Under the pieces are notes generated by a model that searched no databases, had not been told where the DNA came from, and worked only from the letters and a program-made list of their open reading frames with translations. A stretch of 64,000 bases of DNA from Calditrichota bacterium. GTDB lineage: Bacteria > Calditrichota > Calditrichia > Calditrichales > Calditrichaceae. The stretch is taken from assembly GCA_003854985.1 (NCBI GenBank), contig RQOG01000016.1, positions 1 through 64,000 on the forward strand, in the 5' to 3' direction. Positions 8,695 to 18,609 of the stretch are shown piece by piece; positions within the stretch are counted from its first letter, which is position 1; the number at the start of each line of letters is the position of its first letter. The position numbers were made by a program, and so were the translations under genes.

Positions 8695-9708
8695 TTATCC
8701 GATTCTTACATCTTCACCGGTATTTGAAGATTTATAAAGCGCCTCTATAATTTTCATTATCTGCACCGAGTCTTCTGCGGAAGATTGATTTTTTTCTTTA
8801 CCCTGAATGACATCGAAAAAATGCCTGATTTCTTTCTCGTACGCCGATTTATAACGTTCTATTGAAGTCTCTGATGACATCGGGGTCACGTTTACCAGGT
8901 TGCCGTGCAATTCCTTATTAATTCTTAATGGATTCAGATACGCAGCGCCTTTATTACCAAAAAAATTTGTGTAAACCAAATCTTTCTCAAGATGCATTCT
9001 CCAGCCCATTTCAAGGGCAATAATAACATTGCTTTCCGTACGGATTAAGGCCAGCGCCGCATCTTCCACCTTGATGCCCGGATTTAATTTATAATCATAT
9101 AATCTTACAGAATGAATTTCAGGCATTCCGGTAATATACATGGCCAGATCCAGTAATTGTATTCCCAGATCGATTAAAACGCCGCCGCCTGAATATTGTT
9201 TGTTGGTCTGCCAGTCCACGGCCATAGTTCTGGACCATTTCTTTAACCAGCCTGCTTTAATATAAAATAGTTCACCCAATTCATTATTATGAATGAATTC
9301 TTTAAGTGTCTGAACATCATCCCGGAAACGATGCTGCATACCTGTCATGATATGTTTTTTTTGCTTTTTAGCCAGAACCGCTAATTTTCCGGCGTCTTCA
9401 CTGTTCAGGGCAATTGGTTTTTCCACAAAAACATGAATGCCGGAATTAAGCGCCAGGTAGCTCATTGGAAAATGATACAGACTTGTTGTACAGATGAAAA
9501 TAACATCCAGATCTTCTTTTCTGACCATATTATCAATCAATTCATAAACCGCGGGAATATGAAATTTTTGCGCAATGACATTTGCTTTTTTCAGATCCAG
9601 GTCGCAGATGGCTTTAATTTCCACTTCTTCCATACCTAATAATATTGGTAAATGTACAACCTGGGAAATGCTCCCTACACCTACAATGGCTGCTTTAATT
9701 TTTTCCAT
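8695..9708 (-). CDS. Gfo/Idh/MocA-family NAD(P)-dependent oxidoreductase
   Basis: A 337-residue sugar-type dehydrogenase. An N-terminal Rossmann fold has GVGSISQVVHLP, the conserved EKPIA motif is near residue 96, and a C-terminal alpha/beta dimerisation domain follows (GGGVLIDLGIQLLDLAMYITG). Substrates of the family are usually sugars or inositol derivatives; nothing here decides which. ATG at 9708 is preferred over the TTG one codon upstream because AGGGAG is 9 bases before it. It begins 6 bases after tyrA ends. Confidence 0.9.
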   Translation of the reverse strand: MEKIKAAIVGVGSISQVVHLPILLGMEEVEIKAICDLDLKKANVIAQKFHIPAVYELIDNMVRKEDLDVIFICTTSLYHFPMSYLALNSGIHVFVEKPIALNSEDAGKLAVLAKKQKKHIMTGMQHRFRDDVQTLKEFIHNNELGELFYIKAGWLKKWSRTMAVDWQTNKQYSGGGVLIDLGIQLLDLAMYITGMPEIHSVRLYDYKLNPGIKVEDAALALIRTESNVIIALEMGWRMHLEKDLVYTNFFGNKGAAYLNPLRINKELHGNLVNVTPMSSETSIERYKSAYEKEIRHFFDVIQGKEKNQSSAEDSVQIMKIIEALYKSSNTGEDVRIG

Positions 9709-9714
9709 CAACTG

Positions 9715-10791
9715 TTACTCCCTGATAAAAGCCTGATAATTAATAGATTCCAAAATCCGGATAGCCTGTTCGGCCTGTTCCCGACCGCTGAATGACAACC
9801 GAAAAACGCCGCCTTCTTTTTCCCGGATTTTTAGCAGTTCAATATCCCTGATATCTATATTATTTTCGGAAAGGGCATTGGAAATTTTCGCGATAACGCC
9901 CATCTGGTCATTAACATACACCATAACATCCGTAAGAGGCTGCAGAAATCCCTTGGTATGTCTTGGTACATTCCGCCTGCATTGATTGGCATTTATAAAT
10001 GGTTGCGACAATTCTCCAAGATTATCCCGGTAATCCTTCAGCAACTTAATAAACTCGTCAATTACTCCTTCAATATTGCTTTTATTGGATTGAAGAATAT
10101 CCTTCCACATGGTATAAGGGCTGGAGGCAATACGGGTAAGATCTCTGAAACCTCCGGCCGCTAACTCGAAATACGGCTTGTTATCACTATTCTTTTGCGC
10201 AGTCAAATTCATTAATCCTATGGCTATTACCTGAGGTAAATGGCTGATTAAGGCCATAATTTTATCATGCACCTCAGGATCGATAATCAATGTTCTTGCT
10301 TTGATTGCATTCAGTACAGGATATAACTTTTCTTCAACGATATGACTGTTATGATGATTAATATTGGTTAGAATATATAAGGCATTTTCAAATAATAACG
10401 GGTTGGCCGCATTGATACCGCTCTTCTCCGCTCCGGTCATGGGATGACCGCCAATATAAACGCCTGTGAAGTTTAAGGATTCAACAATTTTACTCAGCTC
10501 AGCCTTTGTACTGCCGACGTCCGTCACAATACAATCGGGATTAACCATTCTGTTTAAATCGTGAAGATGCTTTTCAATTACCGAAAGCGGGGCGCATAAA
10601 AAAATAATATCGGCATCTGCGCATTCCGCAGACCAGTCATTTATCGGATGATCAATGATTTTTTTTTCTACAGCGGTTTGCAAAACATCCGGAAAATCAT
10701 ATCCGTACAAAACCACTCCCTGCATATTTTTTCGGATAGCCAGCGCCAGCGATGCGCCAAGTAAACCCAGACCGGATATAACAATTTTCAT
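9715..10791 (-). CDS. tyrA: Prephenate dehydrogenase with C-terminal ACT domain
   Basis: A 358-residue enzyme converting prephenate to 4-hydroxyphenylpyruvate for tyrosine synthesis. It has an NAD-binding GLGLLGASLA at residues 7-16, the family signature IGGHPMTGAEKSG near residue 120 and an all-helical dimerisation domain. A C-terminal ACT domain (about 285-355, DVMVYVNDQMGVIAKIS) probably senses tyrosine or another aromatic amino acid. It is 19 bases downstream of the DAHP synthase gene, so the first and a terminal step of the pathway are co-expressed. Confidence 0.94.
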   Translation of the reverse strand: MKIVISGLGLLGASLALAIRKNMQGVVLYGYDFPDVLQTAVEKKIIDHPINDWSAECADADIIFLCAPLSVIEKHLHDLNRMVNPDCIVTDVGSTKAELSKIVESLNFTGVYIGGHPMTGAEKSGINAANPLLFENALYILTNINHHNSHIVEEKLYPVLNAIKARTLIIDPEVHDKIMALISHLPQVIAIGLMNLTAQKNSDNKPYFELAAGGFRDLTRIASSPYTMWKDILQSNKSNIEGVIDEFIKLLKDYRDNLGELSQPFINANQCRRNVPRHTKGFLQPLTDVMVYVNDQMGVIAKISNALSENNIDIRDIELLKIREKEGGVFRLSFSGREQAEQAIRILESINYQAFIRE

Positions 10792-10810
10792 TCAGGCTCC
10801 GACACCGGTA

Positions 10811-11827
10811 TTATCTGATTTTACGGTTTATAACTTTTGCAATGCCACGGATTTGTTTCATTAATTCACTGAATTGTTCAGGAAACAAAGATTGCGCCCC
10901 ATCGGATTTGGCATTTTCAGGATCATGATGCACTTCTACCATAAGGCCGTCAGCGCCGGCAGCCACAGAGGCTCTTGCCATGGGAATCACTTTATCTCTT
11001 AAACCGGTGCCATGCGACGGATCGGAAACAATGGGTAAATGGCTCAATTTTTTCACGATGGGAATAGCGCTTAAGTCCAGAGTATTGCGCGTATACGTTT
11101 CAAAAGTTCGGATGCCGCGTTCACATAAAATAACATTTTGATTTCCGCCTGACAGGATATATTCCGCTGACATCAGCCATTCTTCTATGGTTGCGGCAAT
11201 GCCTCTTTTAAGGAATATCGGTATCCGCACCTGGCCAAGCGCTTTTAAAAAAGTAAAATTCTGCATATTCCTGGCGCCTACCTGCAGAATATCGGCATAT
11301 TCGCTCACAACAGAAATCTGCTCTTTATCCATGGCCTCGGTGATAAGCAGCAGATTGTACTTATCAGCCGCTTTACGCAGCAGTTTTAAACCTTTCTCAC
11401 CCATACCCTGAAAAGAATAAGGGGAACTCCTGGGCTTAAAAGCGCCTCCGCGCAGAATGGTTGCGCCGTCCGATGATACTTTCTCGGCAATCGTCATAAT
11501 CTGCTCTTCCGATTCAACGGAACAGGGCCCGGCCATTACAACGATTTCTTCTGCCCCTATGGTTATATCTTTAATTTTTATCAACGTATCGTTATGCTTA
11601 AATTCCCTGCTGACCATTTTATAAGGCGCCGATATTCTATGGGCATCGGCGACGCCGGGGAGAACCTGCAAATCACGCGGATCAATTTTGGCCGTATCGC
11701 CAATAACGCCTAATACTGTGTGATCAACTCCGGTTGAACGATGAACGCTAAAACCAAATTTATCCAGTTTATCTATAATTTGTTCTATCTGTTTCACATC
11801 GGCTTCTTTTTCCATTATTATTACCAT
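10811..11827 (-). CDS. aroF: 3-deoxy-7-phosphoheptulonate (DAHP) synthase, type I-beta with regulatory N-domain
   Basis: A 338-residue DAHP synthase, joining phosphoenolpyruvate and erythrose 4-phosphate at the start of aromatic biosynthesis. The first 70 residues form a ferredoxin-like regulatory domain as in Thermotoga-type enzymes. The barrel shows MAGPCSVES, the [16 protein letters not shown] substrate loop and DPSHGTG with metal-ligand residues. AAGGAG lies 9 bases upstream of ATG 11827. Feedback by tyrosine or phenylalanine through the N-domain is known for this subtype and inferred here. Confidence 0.94.
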   Translation of the reverse strand: MVIIMEKEADVKQIEQIIDKLDKFGFSVHRSTGVDHTVLGVIGDTAKIDPRDLQVLPGVADAHRISAPYKMVSREFKHNDTLIKIKDITIGAEEIVVMAGPCSVESEEQIMTIAEKVSSDGATILRGGAFKPRSSPYSFQGMGEKGLKLLRKAADKYNLLLITEAMDKEQISVVSEYADILQVGARNMQNFTFLKALGQVRIPIFLKRGIAATIEEWLMSAEYILSGGNQNVILCERGIRTFETYTRNTLDLSAIPIVKKLSHLPIVSDPSHGTGLRDKVIPMARASVAAGADGLMVEVHHDPENAKSDGAQSLFPEQFSELMKQIRGIAKVINRKIR

Positions 11828-11847
11828 AGCGAACTACTCCTTGGATA

Positions 11848-12267
11848 TTATCTTTTTTGACTATCTAAAAAACTCTGAAGTATGTATACAGCGGCAACCT
11901 GATCAATAATACTCCGGCTTTTACCTGTCTTTTTTCCTGCTGCATGCAGTGCATCCTGGGCCATTTTTGTTGTCAATCTCTCGTCAATTGTAAAAACCGG
12001 GACAGAAATTTTTCCCTTTAATTCATCCACCTGGGTTAAAATTTCCGCGGTCTTTTTAGAATGTAAACCTTTCATTGTATAAGGGATTCCTATAACCATG
12101 CCGCTGATATTATGATCGTCAATTATTTTTCTGAGATCGGAAACCAGTTTGTCAATATTTGTAAATACCAGTGTTTGTAATGGATGAGCCAGCATCCCAA
12201 GTTCATCACTGACAGCCAGACCAATCCGTTTTTCACCAAGGTCGATCCCAAGATACTTCTGTTTCAA
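11848..12267 (-). CDS. ruvX: Putative pre-16S rRNA nuclease / Holliday junction resolvase YqgF
   Basis: A 139-residue RNase H-fold nuclease of the YqgF family. The signature YLGIDLGEKRIGLAVSD is at the N-terminus, then VIGIPYTMKG, VFTIDERLTTKMAQ and a C-terminal IDQVAAVYILQSFLD, giving the conserved acidic residues. Length is normal. The start is TTG at 12267, the only start that keeps the first beta strand. It is 20 bases upstream of aroF and may lead that operon. Confidence 0.92.
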   Translation of the reverse strand: MKQKYLGIDLGEKRIGLAVSDELGMLAHPLQTLVFTNIDKLVSDLRKIIDDHNISGMVIGIPYTMKGLHSKKTAEILTQVDELKGKISVPVFTIDERLTTKMAQDALHAAGKKTGKSRSIIDQVAAVYILQSFLDSQKR

Positions 12268-12389
12268 TCAGTTAGTTCTCAGCAAATAATTAATAAACCC
12301 TTTGTAAACAGGGGGAAAGATACAATAAAAATGACTATAAACGCAATGCAGGAATATGGATAAATATAAATAAATTCAGAAAAAATCGG

Positions 12390-12692
12390 TCAGACTTTCT
12401 CTTTTAAAACGTCTTTCAGCAGTTTTCCTGCCTTGAAATGTGTTTTTCTTCTGGCAGGTACATAAATGATTTCACCGGTTCTGGGATTCCTGGCTTTGGG
12501 CTTTGGCTTTGTACGCTTTACCTCAAATACACCGAAATCCCTTATTTCAATACGAACTTCAGGATTGGCCTCGCTTAATATTTTTCGTAAAACCGTAAAC
12601 ACAGAATCAACAAATTTTTCCGCTGTATAGATTTTTTCATCCAGCTCCAGGGCAGTGCGCTTTGCAACATCCTTTTTCGTCACCGTCCTCAT
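12390..12692 (-). CDS. HU/IHF-family DNA-bending protein
   Basis: A 100-residue histone-like protein that bends DNA as a dimer. The body helices are followed by IEIRDFGVFEVKRT, the basic arm KPKARNPRTGE with the Pro that intercalates in the minor groove, and a closing VPARRKTHFKAGKLLKDVL. The PRTGE arm is closer to IHF than to HU, but the two cannot be separated safely. GGAGGGATAGT precedes the ATG. It stands apart from mutS behind a terminator. Confidence 0.93.
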   Translation of the reverse strand: MRTVTKKDVAKRTALELDEKIYTAEKFVDSVFTVLRKILSEANPEVRIEIRDFGVFEVKRTKPKPKARNPRTGEIIYVPARRKTHFKAGKLLKDVLKEKV

Positions 12693-12894
12693 ACTATCCC
12701 TCCAATAATATCAAAAAATCAAGCTTACCTATTAATTTTACTAAAGATAAACCTTGATTTCTTATAAATCAAGGTTTTCTTTAATAATTATAAATTTTTA
12801 TTGAACTTATGTACTTTTTTTTACCAATTTTCTATTCGACAGTTTTTTTTAGAACTTTATGGAAAAGTTATATTTTAAGGATTTGCTATGAATT
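12693..12894. other. Intergenic region between HU gene and mutS
   Basis: About 200 AT-rich bases. They hold the mutS terminator (12750-12776) and must contain the HU promoter, although no clear -35/-10 pair can be picked with confidence. No tRNA or small ORF is seen. Confidence 0.6.
12750..12776 (-). terminator. Stem-loop terminator after mutS
   Basis: A perfect 11-bp inverted repeat (AACCTTGATTT / AAATCAAGGTT) around a 5-base loop, placed between the mutS stop and the HU start. On the minus strand it is followed by TATCTTTAG, a weak U-tract, so termination may be partial. Confidence 0.65.
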
Positions 12895-15516
12895 TTAATC
12901 AAAAATTTTCTTCAATTCATCAAGTTTTTGCAGCGCCTGAAGCGGCGTTAAATTATTAACATCAATTTTATCCAATTCTTTTTTTACCTTGTTTAACGAT
13001 TCCTCCGGAAACAAAGTCATCTGATTAATATCAACATTTCTGCCCGTATGCCTTTTGGCCAGTTTGGGTTTTTTACTATTCGGAGTCAATTCATTCGCTT
13101 CCAGGTTAACCAGAATTTCCCTGGCTCTCTCCACCAACTGGTGCGGTAATCCGGCCATCTGAGCCACATGAATACCATAGGAGTTGTCTGTGCCCCCGGG
13201 AATAATCTTGCGTAAAAAAATAACCTGATCCTGCCATTCTTCCACTGCAACATTATAATTCTTGATACGCGGATAAAGCAGAGCTAATTCGGTTAACTCG
13301 TGGTAATGCGTAGCGAACAATGTTTTTGATCGCACCTCGGCCTGATTATGAATATATTCGGCAACAGCCCAGGCAATGGATAAGCCGTCGTAAGTGCTTG
13401 TGCCCCGGCCGATTTCATCCAGCAATAGCAGACTGCGGTTGGTTGCATTATTTAATATATTAGCCGTTTCATTCATTTCGACAAGAAAAGTGCTTTCGCC
13501 CATGGCCAAATTATCCGAAGCGCCTACCCGGGTAAATATCCGGTCTACTATGCCGATTACGGCTTTTTCCGCAGGAACAAAAGAACCGATCTGGGCCATT
13601 AGAACAATCAATCCTGTCTGGCGCAGAAATGTAGATTTACCGGCCATATTCGGCCCGGTTATTATCCATATTTGTTCTTCTTCGGGATCAAGCATAACAT
13701 CATTGGAAATAAAATCATCGCCGGGAGGAAGATTCCGCTCAACAATGGGATGCCGGCCGTTGCGGATTTCGAGTCTGACGGAATCATTCATTTCCGGTCT
13801 GACATACTTATATTCTTCCGCCGCAGACGCATAACTGAGATAACAATCCAGCATGGCGATTAATAGACTATTGGTCTGAATTTCATTAACTTTATCACCA
13901 ATTTTTTGCCTGATTTCCTGAAAAAGTACATATTCAAGTTTATATAGTTTTTCCTCCGCCCCCAGAATTTTGTCTTCCCATTCTTTCAATGCAGGCGTGA
14001 TATAACGTTCGGCATTCACTAGCGTCTGTTTGCGGATATAATCATCCGGCACTTTGTTTTTATGCGCATTGGTAACTTCAAGATAATAACCAAATACTTT
14101 GTTATAACTTACTTTTAATGTAGTAATTCCGGTCCGTTTTTTTTCTTCTTCCTGATATTTCAGCAGCCAGTCCTTGCCGTGCTCCGATATGCTGCGGATT
14201 TCATCCAATTCTTTATTATAACCGGAACGTATGATATGACCCTCCTGAATAGTAAGCGGAGGACTATCGACAATAGCGCTGTTTATCAGATCGGACAATT
14301 CATGCAAAGGATCAAGCCCGGCAAATGTTTCAATCAATAGTTCAGATCCACTGTCCGCCAAACAATCGCGAATTGGCTGCAATACAAGTAATGATTGTTT
14401 AAGATTCAGAACGTCACGGGCATTAGCTCTTCCGGTCACAATTTTTCCGAGCAGCCGTTCCATATCAAAAATTTCTTTTAACTGCTCCAGAAGCTTATGT
14501 CTGATCTCGGATAAATCCAACAAAATTCCGACGAGTTCATGACGTTTAACAATTATATCCAGGTTAAGCATGGGCTGCTGAATCCATTGTTTCAGCAAAC
14601 GTGCACCCATGGATGTTACAGTAAAATCAATGACTTCCAAAAGAGTATTGGTTTTGCTGCCTTCGGATATCGATCGTGAAATTTCAAGATTTCTCCGAGT
14701 GCTTTCGTCCAGGGCCATATATTCGGATATATTCAGCGTCTGCAGATGAACAAAATGATCGAGCCGGGTTTTATAATTCTCCTGGAGATAATGAATGATG
14801 GCTCCTGAAGCAATCACGGCCTGATCCATCGATTCGCATCCGAATCCTTTTAAAGAATGGGTTTTAAAATGATTGATCAACAGGTCATAGGCATAGTCAC
14901 GCGTGAAGATCCAGTCTTCGCGCGCCGTCATTATGGCATTGAACCTTTTAAAATTCAGTTTCATCAGCAGGTCTTCATCTTTACGGGCATGAAGAATTTC
15001 TTTCGGCTGATAACGGTTAAGATGTTCAAACAGATTGGAAGCAGGACATTCTGCCGTTTGGAACATGCCTGTGGAGACATCCGCCAGCGCTAATCCGCAT
15101 ATCTCATCGCCGATAATAACAGCGGCCAGAAAGTTATTGGACCGGCTGTCCAGAAGTTTTTCAGACAGGGTCGCTCCCGGCGAGGCAATTTCCACCACTT
15201 CCCTTTTTACAACGCCTTTAGCCATTTTAGGATCTTCAACCTGTTCGCAGATGGCAACGCGTAAACCGTTGTTTAACAGTTTTGGCAGATAGTTATCCAG
15301 CGCATGATAAGGGAAACCGGCCAGGGGAACATCGGCAGATTTACCATGCGACCTTTTGGTGAGGGCAATACCGAGCGTTTTGGCAATAATCCGGGCGTCT
15401 TCATAAAATGTTTCGTAAAAATCGCCCATCCGGTATAATAAGATTACGTCTTTATGATCTGCCTTTATGCGCAGATATTGTTCCATCAGGGGCGTTGATG
15501 CGCCTGTTTTGCTCAT
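12895..15516 (-). CDS. mutS: DNA mismatch repair protein MutS
   Basis: An 873-residue mismatch recognition ATPase. The mismatch-wedging Phe33-Tyr-Glu35 lies in GDFYETF, the lever and clamp domains fill the middle, and the ATPase has Walker A GPNMAGKST, Walker B LLLLDEIGRGTSTYDG and the FATHYHELTEL signature loop. The C-terminus ends in the short helix-turn-helix tail typical of MutS1. Length is normal for the repair-type protein. It starts 12 bases after the upstream sensor kinase gene and is probably transcribed with birA, coaX and that kinase. Confidence 0.97.
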   Translation of the reverse strand: MSKTGASTPLMEQYLRIKADHKDVILLYRMGDFYETFYEDARIIAKTLGIALTKRSHGKSADVPLAGFPYHALDNYLPKLLNNGLRVAICEQVEDPKMAKGVVKREVVEIASPGATLSEKLLDSRSNNFLAAVIIGDEICGLALADVSTGMFQTAECPASNLFEHLNRYQPKEILHARKDEDLLMKLNFKRFNAIMTAREDWIFTRDYAYDLLINHFKTHSLKGFGCESMDQAVIASGAIIHYLQENYKTRLDHFVHLQTLNISEYMALDESTRRNLEISRSISEGSKTNTLLEVIDFTVTSMGARLLKQWIQQPMLNLDIIVKRHELVGILLDLSEIRHKLLEQLKEIFDMERLLGKIVTGRANARDVLNLKQSLLVLQPIRDCLADSGSELLIETFAGLDPLHELSDLINSAIVDSPPLTIQEGHIIRSGYNKELDEIRSISEHGKDWLLKYQEEEKKRTGITTLKVSYNKVFGYYLEVTNAHKNKVPDDYIRKQTLVNAERYITPALKEWEDKILGAEEKLYKLEYVLFQEIRQKIGDKVNEIQTNSLLIAMLDCYLSYASAAEEYKYVRPEMNDSVRLEIRNGRHPIVERNLPPGDDFISNDVMLDPEEEQIWIITGPNMAGKSTFLRQTGLIVLMAQIGSFVPAEKAVIGIVDRIFTRVGASDNLAMGESTFLVEMNETANILNNATNRSLLLLDEIGRGTSTYDGLSIAWAVAEYIHNQAEVRSKTLFATHYHELTELALLYPRIKNYNVAVEEWQDQVIFLRKIIPGGTDNSYGIHVAQMAGLPHQLVERAREILVNLEANELTPNSKKPKLAKRHTGRNVDINQMTLFPEESLNKVKKELDKIDVNNLTPLQALQKLDELKKIFD

Positions 15517-15528
15517 ATATTTTTAAAA

Positions 15529-18500
15529 TTAAATTTCCACTGGCGTATATGGTATACTAAAATAGAAGGTGCTGCCTTTTTCTTGTTGGCTTTCCAGCCA
15601 CACCCGGCCATTATGCAGCGACACGATTTCCTTACAAATAGCCAAACCTAATCCTGTGCCTTTCAACGAAGCATCCTTGCCCGCTTCGGTTTGTTCGTAT
15701 TTGCTGAACACCTTAGCCTGTTCCTCGATCGGAATGCCCACGCCGGTATCGGTCACGCTTACCTGAACCACGGGCATGTTTTCACCGGTTAATTTATTCT
15801 TTTCTTCGGTAAGGAGACTTCGGATGGTAATTGTGCCATTCTTTTTGGTGAATTTAAGCGCATTACTGACATAATTAGTGATCACCTGTTCTATCCGTAT
15901 TTTATCAAATTCCATCAACGACATCCTGGCATCAAGATCATGCTTCAACTCTATTTCTTTTTTCTTGGCCAGAATAAGATGATGCTCATAAATCGCTTCT
16001 ATTAATGCATTTAACGAATTCACTTCTGTTTTTATGCTGAATTTACCCGCTTCCAATTTGGACGCCGTAAGAAAATTGTCGATTAATTTTAAGACCTTAT
16101 CTACATTCTCTTTGGCAATTAAAAGCAATTCCGCCTGTTCATTGGAAATTTTACCTACAACCTGCGTACGGACAATATCGATGTATCCCTGGATGATATT
16201 CAGCGGCGAACGCAAATCGTGAACAATCATCGAATTAAAATCGGCTTTTAACCGTTCAATTCTTCTCTGCGGACGAAGATCGGATAGTACCGCCAGGAAT
16301 CCGGCTTTTTCCGAATGCCTGTAATAATCGGTAAGAAATATCCTTAATGGAACCAATTCTCCATCGGTGGCCGTTAACTCTACTTCAATACCTTCGTGCA
16401 CTCTGGACTTCATTTCGTCTTCTTCATCGGCAACATCACCCCGTTTAAGATAGGCCACGGCATTTTCGAGATCATTTTTTGTTTTCGGCGAACACAGCGT
16501 AAAGATGTTTTTATTTAAAAACTGTTTGACGGATGCCATTTTAAGAAGATTACTCAAGCTTGTATTTCCGTATTCAATCCGGCCTTTAAAATCACAGGTT
16601 ACCAGACCCATAGTCATTGTTTCGGCCAGCAACCTGTAACGAAGTTCGGATGATTTCAGGTTCTGATACAAGGTTGCATTTTCCAGGGCAACCGCCGCCT
16701 GGTTGGCAAAATATTCCAGGCTTTTAATTTTATCTACCGTGGGCCGCAAACGTTCAACCGGATCATTGACCATAATACAGCCCAATTCCTGCCCCCGGCT
16801 GCGCACAGGACTCAGCACCCAGTCTTTGTCGTTCCATTCCTTGCCCAAAGAACGCATAAAATGATGTTTGACCACTTCATCATTGGTTTTTCCGGAAAGC
16901 TGGTGATCATAAAAATAGGAATTGCTGATGGAAAAACTTTTATCTTTCAGGGCCAGATAAACAGATTCAGGATACTTCTTTTTGATCGATTCGTACACAT
17001 CATCCTTAACGCCCAGCACACATACATTTTCACAGGCATTCGTGTATAGGTTCATTTTATCAAGAATTACAATATTCCAGCCCAGGGTTCTGCGGATCGA
17101 TGCGGCGATTGTGGATAGCAGCACTTCGAGATCATTTTTTAAGGTAAGCTCTTTACTGAGTTCAAAAATCCGGTCTAATTGTTTTAGTGTTTTCTGAGCC
17201 TGCCGCACAACCCGGCTTTCAACCAGCACATTAGCGGCTTTTTGTATCATCTGTTCGGCCTGCCGTATTTCCCCGGCCGTATATTTTTTTAAACGGTCTT
17301 TTTGCGATACGATGAAAAAGCCGATAGTTTCTTCTCCGATTTTCACATCAAACAATAGTGCGGAAGGATATTTGAACCCGGCCAGTTTTGTCAGCGTCTG
17401 TAAATCCTGCGACTCCGTGCCGTCAAACTCATAAAACTGACTGTTACCGCCGGAATGAATGAAGCTTTCCAGTGTAGGATAGTCCTTAAGCATCAACACC
17501 GGCGGCTTTTCCTCGTCAAAAAGGTTACGCTGCTCTCCCCTGCGGTAACAATATTGCGGATAAAGAAAGCGGAAGCCTTCATTATAATTAAGATAAATGC
17601 ATGTATCGGCCTTCAAATTGGTCAATAACTGCTGACATAGATAATCGGATATTTCATTCTCATTGAGTTTCTGAAAAAGATAACGGATTTGAGCCGTATC
17701 TTCTTTGGGGCGGACCAGCCCGGAAAACAAAGCCCTGATCTGAAAGATTCTGTGCCCGAGGGTTGAGGCCAGTAAATCGATTTCATGGATTTCTTCCGGC
17801 ATTAAGGCGTTTTCGGCATTATAACCTATAATAATCAAACCGATTAGTTTTTGTTTTGCCTGAACCGGAAACCGAAAATAAAAATCCGATCTTAATCCCA
17901 GACGCTGGAAAAAATCAAGTTCTTCTGCCTTGACAATGCGTCCCGGCTCGGTTAAATCGTATTGAAAAAAGACCTGATTCCAGGTTTTATAATCAAATAA
18001 AACCGATTCGGATTCCAGCGTTTGTAATTTAGTGCTGTATATATTGCGGTAATCAAATTGTTTAGTCTTGCGGTTAGCCACCAGTGTAACCAGAGAACTA
18101 ATCTGATAATTATTAAGGATAAACTCTTCCACCAATTCATTTAGACGATGAACGTCCTGCTGACAAACAATATTGTACTGAAGCTCGGAAAGGTCCCGCA
18201 TGTGTTTTCCGTGTCTTTGGTAGCGGTCCAGTTTCCTTTTATTTTCCAGGTGAAACCTGATGCGGAATTTAAGATCAATCAGCGAAGGTGATGAAGACAA
18301 AATTTCATTGATACCGGATTTTTCGACTTCAATGCGATCATACAGCGCCAGTTCATCCACCAGGGCGAAAACAGGCATATTGAATGCGCCGTCAACGGAT
18401 TTGATTTTTTTTATAACCGACTTAGCATGAGTGGAAAGATCTTCCCCCCATAATAAAATATCGGGTTTCATACTTTGAGCGAGGCTCAGGGTATTTTCAA

Positions 18501-18609
18501 CGTTCTGGGAAATAATAATGGTAAAATTATTTTCTCTTAAATACTCCGTCAGCTTTTCTCTGATCAGATTATTTTTATGTAATAACAGAATTTTAAATCG
18601 AGTTGCCAT
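15529..18609 (-). CDS. Multi-domain cytosolic sensor histidine kinase (pseudo-receiver, GAF repeats, PAS)
   Basis: A 1026-residue soluble kinase. Residues 1-120 resemble a receiver but lack the acidic pair (ILLLHKNN) and the phospho-Asp (DILLWGED), so this is a degenerate input module. Three GAF-like blocks follow (about 155-290, 310-460 and 485-645), then a PAS domain at about 660-785 (GLVTCDFKGRIEYGNTSLSNL). HisKA has the acceptor His in MIVHDLRSPLN. HATPase shows NYVSNALKFT, DTGVGIP and GTGLGLAI. No transmembrane segment is present. It overlaps coaX by 17 bases and has no receiver partner next to it. Confidence 0.88.
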   Translation of the reverse strand: MATRFKILLLHKNNLIREKLTEYLRENNFTIIISQNVENTLSLAQSMKPDILLWGEDLSTHAKSVIKKIKSVDGAFNMPVFALVDELALYDRIEVEKSGINEILSSSPSLIDLKFRIRFHLENKRKLDRYQRHGKHMRDLSELQYNIVCQQDVHRLNELVEEFILNNYQISSLVTLVANRKTKQFDYRNIYSTKLQTLESESVLFDYKTWNQVFFQYDLTEPGRIVKAEELDFFQRLGLRSDFYFRFPVQAKQKLIGLIIIGYNAENALMPEEIHEIDLLASTLGHRIFQIRALFSGLVRPKEDTAQIRYLFQKLNENEISDYLCQQLLTNLKADTCIYLNYNEGFRFLYPQYCYRRGEQRNLFDEEKPPVLMLKDYPTLESFIHSGGNSQFYEFDGTESQDLQTLTKLAGFKYPSALLFDVKIGEETIGFFIVSQKDRLKKYTAGEIRQAEQMIQKAANVLVESRVVRQAQKTLKQLDRIFELSKELTLKNDLEVLLSTIAASIRRTLGWNIVILDKMNLYTNACENVCVLGVKDDVYESIKKKYPESVYLALKDKSFSISNSYFYDHQLSGKTNDEVVKHHFMRSLGKEWNDKDWVLSPVRSRGQELGCIMVNDPVERLRPTVDKIKSLEYFANQAAVALENATLYQNLKSSELRYRLLAETMTMGLVTCDFKGRIEYGNTSLSNLLKMASVKQFLNKNIFTLCSPKTKNDLENAVAYLKRGDVADEEDEMKSRVHEGIEVELTATDGELVPLRIFLTDYYRHSEKAGFLAVLSDLRPQRRIERLKADFNSMIVHDLRSPLNIIQGYIDIVRTQVVGKISNEQAELLLIAKENVDKVLKLIDNFLTASKLEAGKFSIKTEVNSLNALIEAIYEHHLILAKKKEIELKHDLDARMSLMEFDKIRIEQVITNYVSNALKFTKKNGTITIRSLLTEEKNKLTGENMPVVQVSVTDTGVGIPIEEQAKVFSKYEQTEAGKDASLKGTGLGLAICKEIVSLHNGRVWLESQQEKGSTFYFSIPYTPVEI

